Positions 47,401-53,860 of a DNA stretch of 60,000 nucleotides are shown here, in pieces (the stretch's first letter is position 1; each line of letters starts with the position of its first letter). The notes under the pieces are model-generated. The model was not told the DNA's origin, did no database searches, and worked only from the letters and a program-made list of their open reading frames with translations. Position numbers and translations under genes: made by a program. Origin of the DNA: Nematostella vectensis (lineage: Eukaryota > Cnidaria > Anthozoa > Actiniaria > Edwardsiidae); assembly GCF_932526225.1 (NCBI RefSeq), contig NC_064042.1:12909040-12969039 (forward strand), in the 5' to 3' direction.

Positions 47401-50400
47401 GTAAAATTTAAGGACTGCAAAGCTGAATAGAAAGGGAACTCGCTTTGCATTTTATTGTTCAAGCCCCATGCAAATAGATTGACCACAATATAAAGGAAAT
47501 GCTGGTGAACTACTTCACAGTGCCTCCACAGTGCATTGTGTGCTAACAGCGCCATCTTTCTTGGGCCAGTGTCTCACTAGTAATGGTGGTTCTGTGCTGG
47601 CCAACTTTCCTAGGAATTCACATTTGCATTTTAGATGTTCTACATTAGCAAACTTACCCAGCGCTATAGACCCTAGACTCATGGCACACAACACACTTTA
47701 CAAGATCTGTATGTTCCCTTGAAACATCTCCTGAAACAGATCAAAGATGGGTCATTAGTCAAAGGGGCTTATACAGATGAGTTAGGTCCTTCTGATTATT
47801 CCCAGTAGAGTAAGGCCATAACTTCAGAATTCAGAATTCAGTATAAAAGACTTGAAACTGTGACCAAGGTATAGGAATTGTAATCCAAGATCAACTAGCC
47901 TAGTTTTTCTCGTTCTGTGCTCTGGTTTCTTTTAATAGCTTGTTGAAAAATAACATGGCCATGTTAACCTTGGTAAACGGTTCAGTGGTGCCTGAGGTAA
48001 AGTTACCCTAAAAATCAGATGTGTCTACAGCGATGTGCAGGGTGTATGCCAATCCCCCCCTTGGCTGCCAAAAAGGGGGCCTTCTCTTATTGATAGATCT
48101 ATGACTATGTACTCCCCTCAGCCAACACTGGGTATGTGGCTGAAATCACCAGCTATGCACACTATGAATGTGTTGCCAAGTACAGTACAGGACTTCAAAT
48201 CAATGTATTTTGCTGGAAGGGCCACAGTACATGAGGAGGGGAAGAAAAGAAAAGCTGATGGAACAGTAAATTAAAACTGTAACCTCACCTTTAGGATCAA
48301 TAACATGGCCTGATTCACGGCCTGTGAAGAGAACATGGCATGTTATGCAATCATTGAAGCCAGCAGTATAATAGGTTATAATAGGCTACTTAGCCAGTGT
48401 TTTTGTTCATGGACACTTTATTGACATTCTACATGAGTTCATGTATGTTACACTATGTCTTAGATAAGGACCTATTCCAAGTTATGTAAAAGTGTTATTT
48501 GTAAGCCCAGAAAGGGGGATGTAGTGTTAGCCATTTTGGGTACCCTGTGGTACCTGCCTCGTTTTGAGGTAATAGAGATGTTGTTGATATCCAATATGGC
48601 TGTCTCGTGTTGGCTTGTGTCAGTGTGCAGGAATCTACTTCCATCGTCGTTAAGAAAACACTACAATACCATGTGGACAAGAGATACACATCAAACTCCC
48701 TATACCCACTAGAACTGAGGTCTACTTTTGAATAATTAAGGGTCAGTTGTTTTTAGTCATCCCATGCCAAATTTACTGGTTATAGTGATGAGTTTAGATC
48801 GCCTAAATCTGTAGCTAAAGTGAAAGCCAGAAAGACAGTGCCCACAGTACCTGCATCCTGGTTGACCTGGAACCCCCAGTCTACTGCCACCACTACCTGG
48901 TCACCTACATTATCTGGATCCCTTAGAGGGAAGACCTGGACAGTACCACCCACTTCAACCACTAGCTGGTCACCAATATTACCTGGAATCCTCAGTAGTA
49001 TCTACTGCCACCACTACCTGGTCACCTACATTATCTGGATCCCTTAGAGGGAAGACCTGGACGGTAGTACCCACTTCCACTACTAGTGGGTCACCAATAT
49101 TACCTTGAATCCTCAGTAGTATCTATTGCCACCACTAACTGGTCACCTACATTATCTGGATCCCTTAGAGGGAAGACCTGGACGGTAGTACCCACTTCAA
49201 CCACTAGCTGGTCACCAATATTACCTTGAATCCTCAGTAGTATCTACTGCCACCACTACCTGGTCACCTATGTTACCTGGATCCCTTAGGGTGAAGACCT
49301 GGACGGTAGTACCCACTTCCACCACTAGCTGGTCACCAATATTACCTGGGATCCTCAGTAGTATCTACTGCCACCACTACCTGGTCACCTATGTTACCTG
49401 GATCCCTTAGGGTGAAGACCTGGACGGTAGTACCCACTTCCACTACTAGCGGGTCACCTATGTTACCTGGATCCCTTAGAGGGAAGACCTAGGCAGTACC
49501 ACCCACTTCCACTACTAGCGGGTCACCTATATTACCTGGAATCCTCAGTAGTATCTACTGCCACCACTAACTGGTCGCCTATGTTACCTGGATCCCTTAG
49601 GGTGAAGACCTGGACAGTAGTACCCACTTTCACCACTAAAGGGTCACCTATATTACCTGGAATCCTCAGAAGTATCTACTGCCACCACTAACTGGTCACC
49701 TATGTTACCTGGATCCCTTAGAGGGAAGACCTGGACAGTAGTACCCACTTCCACTACTAGCGGGTCACCTATATTACCGGGAATCCTCAGTAGTACCCAC
49801 TTCCACTACTAGCGGGTCACCTATGTTACCTGGATCCCTTAGAGGGAAGACCTAGGCAGTACCACCCACTTCCACTACTAGCGGGTCACCTATATTACCT
49901 GGAATCCTCAGTAGTATCTATTGCCACCACTACCTGGTCACCTACATTATCTGGATCCCTTAGGGTGAAGACCTGGACAGTACCACCCACTTCCACCACT
50001 AGCTGGTCACCAATATTACCTGGGATCCTCAGTAGTATCTACTGCCACCACTACCTGGTCACCTATGTTACCTGGATCCCTTAGGGTGAAGACCTGGACG
50101 GTAGTACCCACTTCCACTACTAGCGGGTCACCTATGTTACCTGGATCCCTTAGAGGGAAGACCTAGGCAGTACCACCCACTTCCACTACTAGCGGGTCAC
50201 CTATATTACCTGGAATCCTCAGTAGTATCTACTGCCACCACTAACTGGTCGCCTATGTTACCTGGATCCCTTAGGGTGAAGACCTGGACAGTAGTACCCA
50301 CTTTCACCACTAAAGGGTCACCTATATTACCTGGAATCCTCAGAAGTATCTACTGCCACCACTAACTGGTCACCTATGTTACCTGGATCCCTTAGAGGGA

Positions 50401-52970
50401 AGACCTGGACAGTAGTACCCACTTCCACTACTAGCGGGTCACCTATATTACCGGGAATCCTCAGTAGTATCTACTGCCACCACTAACTAGTCACCTATGT
50501 TATCTGGATCCCTTAGAGGGAAGACCTAGGCAGTACCACCCACTTCCACTACTAGCGGGTCACCTATATTACCTGGGATCCTCAGTAGTATCTACTGCCA
50601 CCACTAACTAGTCACCTATGTTACCTGGATCCCTTAGGGTGAAGACCTGGACGGTAGTACCAACAGCCGCCACAAGCTGGTTCCTCCTGGTGTTCCAGGC
50701 CATGGAGTAGATGGGTGAGCCAATCTGTCATGATAAAAAATACAAAGTGTTCGACTTAGAAGACTCCCTTAACCTTTATTTTCAAGCTTTAAGAAAAAAA
50801 TTTTTCTACTTATGATTTGGTGTTAGTAATCAATAGATTGAAAGTTAAAGTTCGACTGTAAGGTTGAACACAAAAGATAATTAGTACTCACAGAGATCCT
50901 ATCATGCACAGCTCCACCAGAACCCCATGCAATAAAGGTACCATCATTAGCAGCAGAGAACAACAGCTTGGCTTCAGCCCTTTGTAAAGATATAGTACAT
51001 AAAAACAGTATCACTAAGTATTATATTGCTTTAACAAATGCCCACCCTTCAAATTGAAAACATAGCCCCCAATAGGGAGGTTCTCCTAAAAAAGACAAAA
51101 TTTGTTTATGTGATTTGCCATGCTCATGCTATCGCTTAGGACATAATCCTACCCCTTATGGTATCACTTGTATATTTGAACTAATAATGAATTAGGTGTA
51201 TTCAAGTCTAGAAAACCTAAAAAAAAATATCTAAGGCACGGAGGTCATGTTAGGGTTATAATTTCTTTTAGTAATTTAAATTGGTGTTGACCACAAACAT
51301 TTTCCTATTCCAAAATCTATTCTCTTCATAAGCATAAGGAAGTTTTAAAGGCAGTCATTCAGGGTAATTTCCCTCTACAAGTAAGTCTGCTTACAGTGGA
51401 TGCATGGCTCCACACAAATAACACAACATTGAACATTATAGCTTAGACAGCCATGCTTGATTTGTACAACAAAACAAACTTGCAATTATCACACATTGGG
51501 GCATAATCAAATTACTTACCAAAATAGGAAGCAAGTCACCCATCCATCGTGTTCATGCACAGTGCGTAGTAATTTACCAGGCTCCCCGGCAGAGTAGTCC
51601 CAGACCTTTATTACTCCATCTGATTATAAAAGATAGTAAATCTGAATAGGCCATTCCAGCTATAAGCTTGCATGTGCATACCAGAGAAACCTACATCAAC
51701 TACCAAAATGCAGCATGCACCTTTCTAAGATTGCACCAAACGAAGCGCGCTCTGCATGACAGTTGTTGAGTGCCAACACATGCTTTTAGCTGGAATGGCC
51801 CATTCAATATAGAAATTTCTTTTAAACAAAGCCTATGACACACCTGTCTATTTTCTATGCTCATGTGAGCAAATTCAATTGCTGCTGTTCGTCAGCGAAT
51901 TTTTATGCCAGTATAGGACGAATCAGACATCTACATACAGTATTGGCAAATTCACCACTGCAGCAAAAGACAGACCTAGTGATTTTCAGCCAATTTCGGC
52001 CATTGAAATTGGTATCTTGAAATGTGCTTGTGTGAGTGTATAAAGTCACCTAGTGTACATGTATCTATGATTAAACTGTTCTTGCAGTTTTTATTTTCAG
52101 GGTTTTAATATATGTCACATCAACAATCAGCACCATTATGATAGTCAGTGAGAGAAAAAAAAGATGCAGCAAACAAATTTCTTGTTGTGACAAGGATAGT
52201 AGACATCTAAAATTGTTGTTTGTGTGATCAAATTCTCGATAAAGACCGAAACAATAAAGCCCCGTGCAAACTGTGCCAGCATTGCTGGCGAATCCTTGCT
52301 GGACTGACCAACTGGTGGTGTGGTGTCGCTTGACAGACTATAGGACAAAGGAAATATCAAAATGGGAAATGGACTTTCTGACATTTCCTTTGTCATGTGG
52401 TCAGTCGAGCAAGAATTTGCCAGCAATGCTGGCAGGTGCGGCGCAGTTTGCATGGGGCTTTACAGTTGCCGTTTGGGTTAAGTTATACACCTATTTCACA
52501 AAAGGTTATCAGTGCAAATGGCAAATGGCTTATGGGTACTTATAATTCGTAAAATTAAAGGTGTTAAATAAAGTCCAGCAATGTCATAGCCAAGCATTGG
52601 TAGCCTTTAATGGATAATTGTTTTGATTTAACGGACCAAGTTAAATTAAGTAAGTAAGTTAAGTAAGAAGTTAAAGCCAATTTTAATCAAAATGTCGTAA
52701 AACACCAGACAGATTTTTTGTAGCAACGGTACAGACGGAAGCCAACCCAACTTCTTTGAACCCGCACTTCTTTGATGATTGGCCATCTTAATCAAAATTC
52801 ATTCAAGTTTTTTTTAAGTTATTGTTTTTAAAACTGAATAATCTCTGGAGAAATCGAAAGCTCATACCTTCACAGCCGATGAGTATTTCATGTTTCATGG
52901 GGTTATATGCCACAGCTGTCACGGGCTTATTGTGAGTCTCTTTGATGTCTGATAGCATTTCCATAGCCAT
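19290..52970 (-). CDS. WD40-repeat protein, 25 exons, 746 aa (spliced by eye)
   Basis: The start ATG at 52970 sits in a good context (cacc before ATGG); the stop is at 19290. Exons: 52868-52970, 51520-51619, 50892-50979, 50625-50724, 47658-47730, 46796-46870, 42663-42731, 41581-41661, 40996-41098, 39941-39984, 39346-39395, 38943-39041, 36805-36895, 26125-26269, 25014-25110, 24256-24386, 23426-23560, 22922-22974, 22147-22248, 21614-21731, 20939-21004, 20365-20477, 19680-19773, 19414-19468, 19290-19345. Every junction is GT-AG and every phase matches, giving 2241 bases (747 codons with stop). At least ten WD-type repeats are visible (DGVIKVWDYS, SAGNDQRLIVYD, FTGGFDKVVKVW, RRHIRVW, SGGSDGQVTKWE, SAGWDRRILLWDLE, TGSEDGTIRVW, SASWDKTVRIWNAF). 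An Ala/Lys-rich insert (exon 14) lies between probable propellers, and the tail is basic/acidic. I do not recognise the orthologue; a scaffold role is only the usual guess for WD40 proteins. Confidence 0.88.
20478..22146. other. WD40 gene introns 19-21
   Basis: AT-rich intronic DNA between exons 22 and 19. Apart from exons 20 and 21 and the hairpin at 21020-21136 (listed separately), I see no gene. Confidence 0.6.
21020..21136. mobile_element. Short hairpin MITE 15 bp upstream of exon 21 acceptor
   Basis: Terminal inverted repeats read TGTAGTTCCAGAAAATATCC at 21020 and the complement ending at 21136, enclosing about 75 bp rich in G and C runs. The element lies wholly in intron 20, and its near end is 15 bases from the splice acceptor of exon 21 (exon begins at 21004), in the polypyrimidine/branch-point zone. 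Confidence 0.85.
24099..24242. mobile_element. Palindromic MITE 13 bp from exon 16 donor
   Basis: Inverted ends GAACCTCGATATAAC (24099-24113) and GTTATATCGAGGTTC (24228-24242) are perfect complements over 15 bp. The 144-bp element sits in intron 16 with its edge 13 bases from the exon 16 boundary (24256). No coding capacity. The ends resemble those of pogo/Tc1-mariner-type MITEs but the superfamily is not certain. Confidence 0.8.
24575..24960. repeat. Purine-rich (GAA/AAG) low-complexity tract in intron 15
   Basis: The plus strand is almost all A and G in 24580-24735 and again 24840-24955. On the gene's own strand this is a long pyrimidine tract upstream of exon 16. The Lys/Glu-rich ORFs here are low-complexity translations, not genes. 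Confidence 0.7.
25270..25375. repeat. Dispersed repeat related to 32315-32400
   Basis: Shares interspersed blocks with 32315-32400: a 'gctaRcgtggYcactttgac' head, 'gtaaaccaa', then 'caaccagcgaNgaNaagaaatgct'. Both copies lie in WD40 introns. It is probably an old non-autonomous element; no coding capacity was seen. Confidence 0.6.
25407..25673. mobile_element. MITE with ~27-bp TIR AGGACTTGCGCTAAGAGATC
   Basis: The left end AGGACTTGCGCTAAGAGATCACGTGAC and its exact complement at the right end (to 25673) bound a 267-bp non-coding element in intron 14. Related copies occur at 46947-47199 and, as a fragment, near 21225-21290. I could not define a target duplication. Confidence 0.8.
25760..26080. 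repeat. Minisatellite C, 41-42-bp unit, intron 14
   Basis: About seven imperfect copies of a unit containing GGCCACGGTAGCGTGCGTCG, separated by 'cattgtgaaactttgac' or 'catggttaactttgta' variants; one copy is shortened to 29 bp. It begins about 50 bp inside intron 14 from the exon 14 donor (26124). The long minus-strand ORF through it (25789-26409) is exon 14 plus intron read-through. Confidence 0.85.
27174..29861. mobile_element. CACTA-like non-autonomous DNA element with ACTCC subterminal repeats
   Basis: Perfect 15-bp terminal inverted repeats, CACTGTTAGTTTCAG at 27174 and its complement ending 29861, are flanked by a 2-bp duplication CA (27172-27173 and 29862-29863). CACTG ends and a 2-bp target duplication fit the EnSpm/CACTA superfamily. 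Inside each end are many copies of a short GGAGTA(A)AAA...TACTCC motif in both orientations (27195-27610 and 29480-29850), as expected for transposase-binding subterminal arrays. A second nested inverted repeat of 'tttcctaag' motifs lies at about 27775-27985. No transposase is visible in 2.7 kb, so it is presumably non-autonomous. It lies in WD40 intron 13. Confidence 0.8.
29864..30900. other. Intron 13 segment upstream of GPCR, no gene recognised
   Basis: AT-rich DNA. Near 30810-30890 there are short repeats of 'aggtgaggcaa/acacaggtgagac/gaggtaaggcaac' just before the GPCR start. No TATA box could be assigned. Confidence 0.45.
30901..32040 (+). CDS. Class A (rhodopsin-like) G-protein-coupled receptor
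   Basis: A 379-residue, intronless seven-helix receptor. Helices lie at about 34-62 (GIVSN, N53), 71-95 (LNMSAAD, D81), 112-138, 155-178, 200-224, 246-272 and 292-316. The disulfide pair is probably C113 with C187 or C189. N-glycosylation sites are at residues 13 and 18. The helix 3 motif is ERF (137-139) rather than DRY, the helix 6 core is FCTSP, and helix 7 has GPVIY (307-311) instead of NPxxY. The Ser/Gln/Glu-rich tail is cytoplasmic. The second ATG (30916) aligns with the paralogue's start and may be the real one. It is peptide/amine-receptor-like; the ligand is unknown. The gene lies in intron 13 of the WD40 gene on the opposite strand. Confidence 0.9.
   Translation: MTTVSMASFLGVNFTGSNVSEKNGESSEESQQDIALAIIVPLAVILFCGIVSNATVIVLVLAKMVPKKTTNLFVLNMSAADLVTLVLNIPWALMVFLTRNTHWAGGVIGDATCRMVIWLYNSTDWVSLITLLIISIERFKAVSSIAQRSNRSLLVKVSLISLSWSLPGLLNVPMLLICGVEKGTNLCDCSFTKSTAAYYVATNGLYVCLVISIISINLVIIRKLVRTQVAMNLPEAQREKRLRSFRSAVRMVLCSLLLFVFCTSPIYTLNTLLRLVFIGEIPLTNKMTTMQVYDALNIVFYVNAAFGPVIYFIFLDDFRKALGEVLRDIVRCQKIRANEEVQSEQPLEPRQSTLRTHGSYTNKISAEENYEAAHSDSRL
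32041..33232. other. Intron 13 segment between GPCR and palindromic element; dispersed repeat, no gene
   Basis: Contains the second copy of the dispersed repeat (about 32315-32400) also seen at 25270-25375. No other feature was recognised. Confidence 0.5.
33233..33497. mobile_element. Palindromic MITE with CTTG.TAAACTAG ends
   Basis: The left end (cttgttaaactagacgacatgccg, from 33237) pairs with the right end complement (cttgctaaactaggcgacatgccg), and pairing continues inward over parts of the element, giving about 260 bp with hairpin potential. Non-coding. Target duplication not resolved. Confidence 0.7.
34545..35479 (+). pseudogene. Broken GPCR paralogue of the 30901 receptor
   Basis: Starts at ATG 34545 in a good context and follows the upstream receptor closely through helices 1-5 (same VPKKT.NLFV, ISIERFKAVSS, CDCFF motifs). 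After 'NLPEAQ' a small deletion near 35220-35235 shifts the frame. Helix 6-like coding (LLLFVLCTAPLYTL) continues in another frame to about 35365, where a TAA follows. Next comes sequence matching the end of the paralogue's tail (NKIS..E..EA), so helix 7 and the proximal tail are deleted at about 35365. It therefore lacks helix 7 and cannot form a normal receptor. It is a tandem duplicate about 3.6 kb downstream of the intact gene. Confidence 0.88.
36155..36600 (-). pseudogene. LINE reverse-transcriptase 3' fragment
   Basis: The minus strand encodes the region after the RT catalytic core of a CR1/RTE/jockey-type LINE (RRLYALRKL, LIRSILEYASVVF, LEKVQKRSLRIIFP). An upstream piece (about 36460-36600) is in another frame (VGGSVIEAVSCFKLLGVYIS). 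The ORF is frameshifted and truncated at both ends. It is a dead insertion in intron 13 of the WD40 gene. Confidence 0.88.
36604..36668. mobile_element. Compact hairpin element (~65 bp)
   Basis: GTATCAGGCCCT at the left pairs with AGGGCCTGATAC at the right, and the interior also pairs (TTGTTTCTCG with CGATAGAAACA) around a CCGGCG loop. It abuts the broken LINE fragment. The shape is that of a minimal hairpin MITE; a precursor-miRNA-like hairpin is an alternative. Confidence 0.7.
37545..37692. repeat. Dispersed repeat with 'gggggcacgtgccccc' core
   Basis: A G-run, a TA microsatellite (37636-37649), the palindrome GGGGGCACGTGCCCCC and a 'ctgctacggccctg' tail. The tail runs straight into minisatellite A, whose unit contains the same 'tacggccctg' string. 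Related pieces occur near 40800-40850 and 45412-45470. Confidence 0.65.
37693..38965. repeat. Minisatellite A, 42-bp unit x ~30, made of exon 12 end plus its splice donor
   Basis: About 30 tandem copies of a 42-bp unit containing GGTGGATGTACTTACTGTAA. On the gene strand each unit equals the last 22 bases of WD40 exon 12 (coding AVETLTY) plus the first 20 bases of the intron, including the donor CA|GTAAGT. The exon-proximal copy (38923-38965) contains the donor I infer to be used (exon ends 38943), the only one of these donors whose phase leads correctly into exon 13 without passing a stop. ACTTAC-N-GTAAGT is an inverted repeat, so a donor consensus exists on both strands. A few units have extra T's that break the 3n spacing. 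Confidence 0.93.
39725..39930. repeat. Three tandem copies of a ~65-bp unit in intron 10
   Basis: Each copy includes 'tttttaatgctgttgtttac' followed by 'agaaaggtctgaaaat' and 'cattgt'. The last copy ends about 10 bp from the exon 10 donor (exon 10 ends at 39941). Confidence 0.85.
40099..40734. repeat. Minisatellite B, 42-bp unit x 15, intron 9
   Basis: Fifteen near-perfect units containing GCAGCGTCTGATACCACTTT and 'tgtagg(a/g)cgcactattaatg'. Units differ mainly by A or G at one site, in an irregular order. Because 42 is a multiple of three, two minus-strand frames stay open (40044-40763, 40067-40720), but the array lies entirely inside intron 9 and has no start context. It has no exon-derived sequence, unlike minisatellites A and D. 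Confidence 0.93.
42964..43365. repeat. Dispersed inverted-repeat element in intron 6
   Basis: The left part ('gcgacaggcgggg', 'cctaaaaatacc') and the right part ('cccttcccgcctgtgcgac') are inverted relative to each other, with C/G runs near each end. The open frame across it (42964-43353) has no recognisable domain. Probably a non-autonomous element. Confidence 0.5.
44165..44695. repeat. Diverged tandem duplicate of a ~270-bp unit
   Basis: Copy one (about 44170-44415) and copy two (about 44452-44690) share blocks such as 'catcattgtaaca', 'aaaatgcacaaagtagaa' and 'cgatcaaagttcaatcgctt', in order. They lie upstream of the CAP-gene promoter, in intron 6 of the WD40 gene. Non-coding. Confidence 0.85.
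44935..45682 (+). promoter_or_regulatory. CAP gene promoter (TATA), 5'-UTR exon and intron
   Basis: A TATATATA box at 44935-44942 is followed by a short leader ending ACAAG|GTATCT at 44996. An intron with a pyrimidine-rich end runs to the acceptor TTCTAG at 45681-45682, and the leader resumes at 45683, 18 bases before the ATG. This gives a TATA-driven mRNA with transcription start near 44965 and an intron wholly in the 5' UTR. Confidence 0.7.
45701..46141 (+). CDS. GLIPR2: CAP-domain protein, GAPR-1/GLIPR2-like
   Basis: A 146-residue protein consisting of a single CAP (SCP/TAPS) domain, about the size of GAPR-1, without signal peptide or Cys-rich tail, so probably cytosolic or membrane-peripheral. 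CAP1 motif GHFTQVVWKGT at 97-107; CAP2-like VVGRYKPAGN at 124-133. The likely metal/active-site residues are H48 (LEHSS), E59 (GEN) and H98. The N-terminus (MSFQ) lacks the myristoylation glycine of vertebrate GAPR-1. The CDS is one exon and clearly GC-richer than its surroundings, with G/C-ending codons. It lies inside intron 6 (42732-46795) of the WD40 gene on the opposite strand. AATAAA follows at 46260-46265. Confidence 0.93.
   Translation: MSFQKDCIEVHNELRAQHQAPKVTWSDQLAKDAQAWANHIAKNGRLEHSSPDSRPDQGENLFMSSPGEINAGDVVDEWYSEVSKYKFGKPGWQSGTGHFTQVVWKGTKEVAMASAEGPDGSVYVVGRYKPAGNVLTQFADNVLPKK
46260..46265 (+). terminator. Poly(A) signal of CAP gene
   Basis: AATAAA 119 bases after the CAP stop codon, in an AT-rich 3' UTR. 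Confidence 0.75.
46565..46700. repeat. GTGCGT-rich microsatellite-like tract, intron 6
   Basis: Irregular alternation of 'gtgcgtg', 'gcgtgt' and 'acctgcgtg' motifs about 100 bases downstream of the exon 6 donor (46796) on the gene strand. ORFs here are low complexity. Confidence 0.75.
46947..47199. mobile_element. Second copy of the GGAACTTGCGCTAAGAG MITE, composite
   Basis: Ends GGAACTTGCGCTAAGAGATC and the complement TTAGCGAAAGTTCC are related to the MITE at 25407-25673. A third inverted end (gatctctgagcacaagtccc, about 47053-47072) lies inside, suggesting two nested or abutting copies. Located in intron 5. Confidence 0.75.
48880..50650. repeat. Minisatellite D, ~120-bp unit, made of exon 4 end plus its splice donor
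   Basis: About 14 copies of a roughly 120-bp unit, some shortened to about 60. On the gene strand each carries about 36 bases of the 3' end of WD40 exon 4 (coding VQVFTLRDP or VQVFPLRDP), the donor region CCAG|GTAA(C/T), and adjoining intron. The authentic exon 4 ends at 50625 inside the exon-proximal copy. Each unit is itself two related halves, both containing 'CCAGGTAA.ATAGGTGAC'. The far end (48850-48900) shades into unrelated sequence. Confidence 0.92.
51644..51805. mobile_element. MITE with GAATRGGCCATTCCAGCT ends, intron 1
   Basis: The left end GAATAGGCCATTCCAGCTAT pairs with the right-end complement GAATGGGCCATTCCAGCTAA. 162 bp, non-coding, starting about 25 bp upstream of the exon 2 acceptor (exon 2 begins at 51619). 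Confidence 0.8.
52257..52460. mobile_element. MITE with AAGCCCC.TGCAAACTG ends and TA duplication
   Basis: AAGCCCCGTGCAAACTG at the left pairs with CAGTTTGCATGGGGCTT at the right. TA flanks both sides (52255-52256, 52461-52462), fitting a Tc1/mariner-type insertion. Internal inverted copies of 'gccagcattgctggc' add to the hairpin. Intron 1 of the WD40 gene. Confidence 0.85.
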
Positions 52971-53860
52971 GGTGACAGTCTAGTTGATATGATGCACAAT
53001 ACTATCTATTTAGTAATTTTGGCATCATAAATAAATCAAAATGAACACTCAACAGCAGCCATCTTGTTTACGTTCCCGCGCTACGCCATGTTGAATTTCA
53101 ACGTCGCTATGGAAACCACGACCCAGTCTCTGTTCTTGTATTTTGTTGCGAGATCTTCTGATTTAAAAAAAATATTTTGACCGTCTCTAAAATCAAAGTA
53201 ATAAAGGCCTTTAAACATTAAAATCCTGCAAATATAAAAAATATGCAATCAAATATTGTCAATAACCATCTGACGCCTTTTTTTTATTCTGTGAAAATAA
53301 CAAAACATAACAACAATTCAACTAGTTTCACATTTCACTCATCACTGAGTGCCCAAGCCATGATTATGAAGTACTGATTTTGTTTCTAAAATGTAAAAAA
53401 AAAAACACTGGCAAGATGAGTGTTTTATTTAAATTGGTATCCCTGTGGCGTGCCTGCTTGGTCTCCCTGTGGCGTGCCTGCTTGGTCTCCCTGTGGCGTG
53501 CCTGCTTGGTCTCCCTGTGGCGTGCCTGCTTGGTATCCCTGTGGCGTGCCTGCTTGGTATCCCTGTGGCGTGCCTGCTTGGTATCCCTGTGGCGTGCCAC
53601 GTAGGCTTGCCACTTGAACCATCACCTACAACCGGTTCCGGCGTTTGTTCGAATGTTGTGTGACTGGTTCCATTTCTAGTTTTAGAAAATTGTTTGATCA
53701 GAACAATGGGGTATTAATCCTCCTAGAATTGGTTAGAAATTGTGGCATACAATTCCGCTGAACAAGACCCGAACGATAGCTCCCGACGCCATCTTGTTTT
53801 AAAACTAAAAGAAAGAAGAGTTACTGGATTCGCTAGCCGTCCTTGACCTGAATTCGGAAG
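52971..53860. promoter_or_regulatory. Divergent promoter region between WD40 gene and ADPGK
   Basis: 890 bp separate the start codons of the WD40 gene (-) and ADPGK (+), so both promoters must lie here unless unseen leader exons exist. No TATA box is evident for either. The region includes minisatellite E (53445-53600) and otherwise nothing I can assign. Confidence 0.6.
53445..53600. repeat. Minisatellite E, 24-bp unit x ~6.6
   Basis: Units contain CCCTGTGGCGTGCCTGCTTG. Copies change from 'gtctc' to 'gtatc' partway, so the array has two blocks of variants. It lies about 260 bp upstream of the ADPGK start, in the divergent promoter region. The six open frames across it follow from the 3n unit length. 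Confidence 0.92.
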
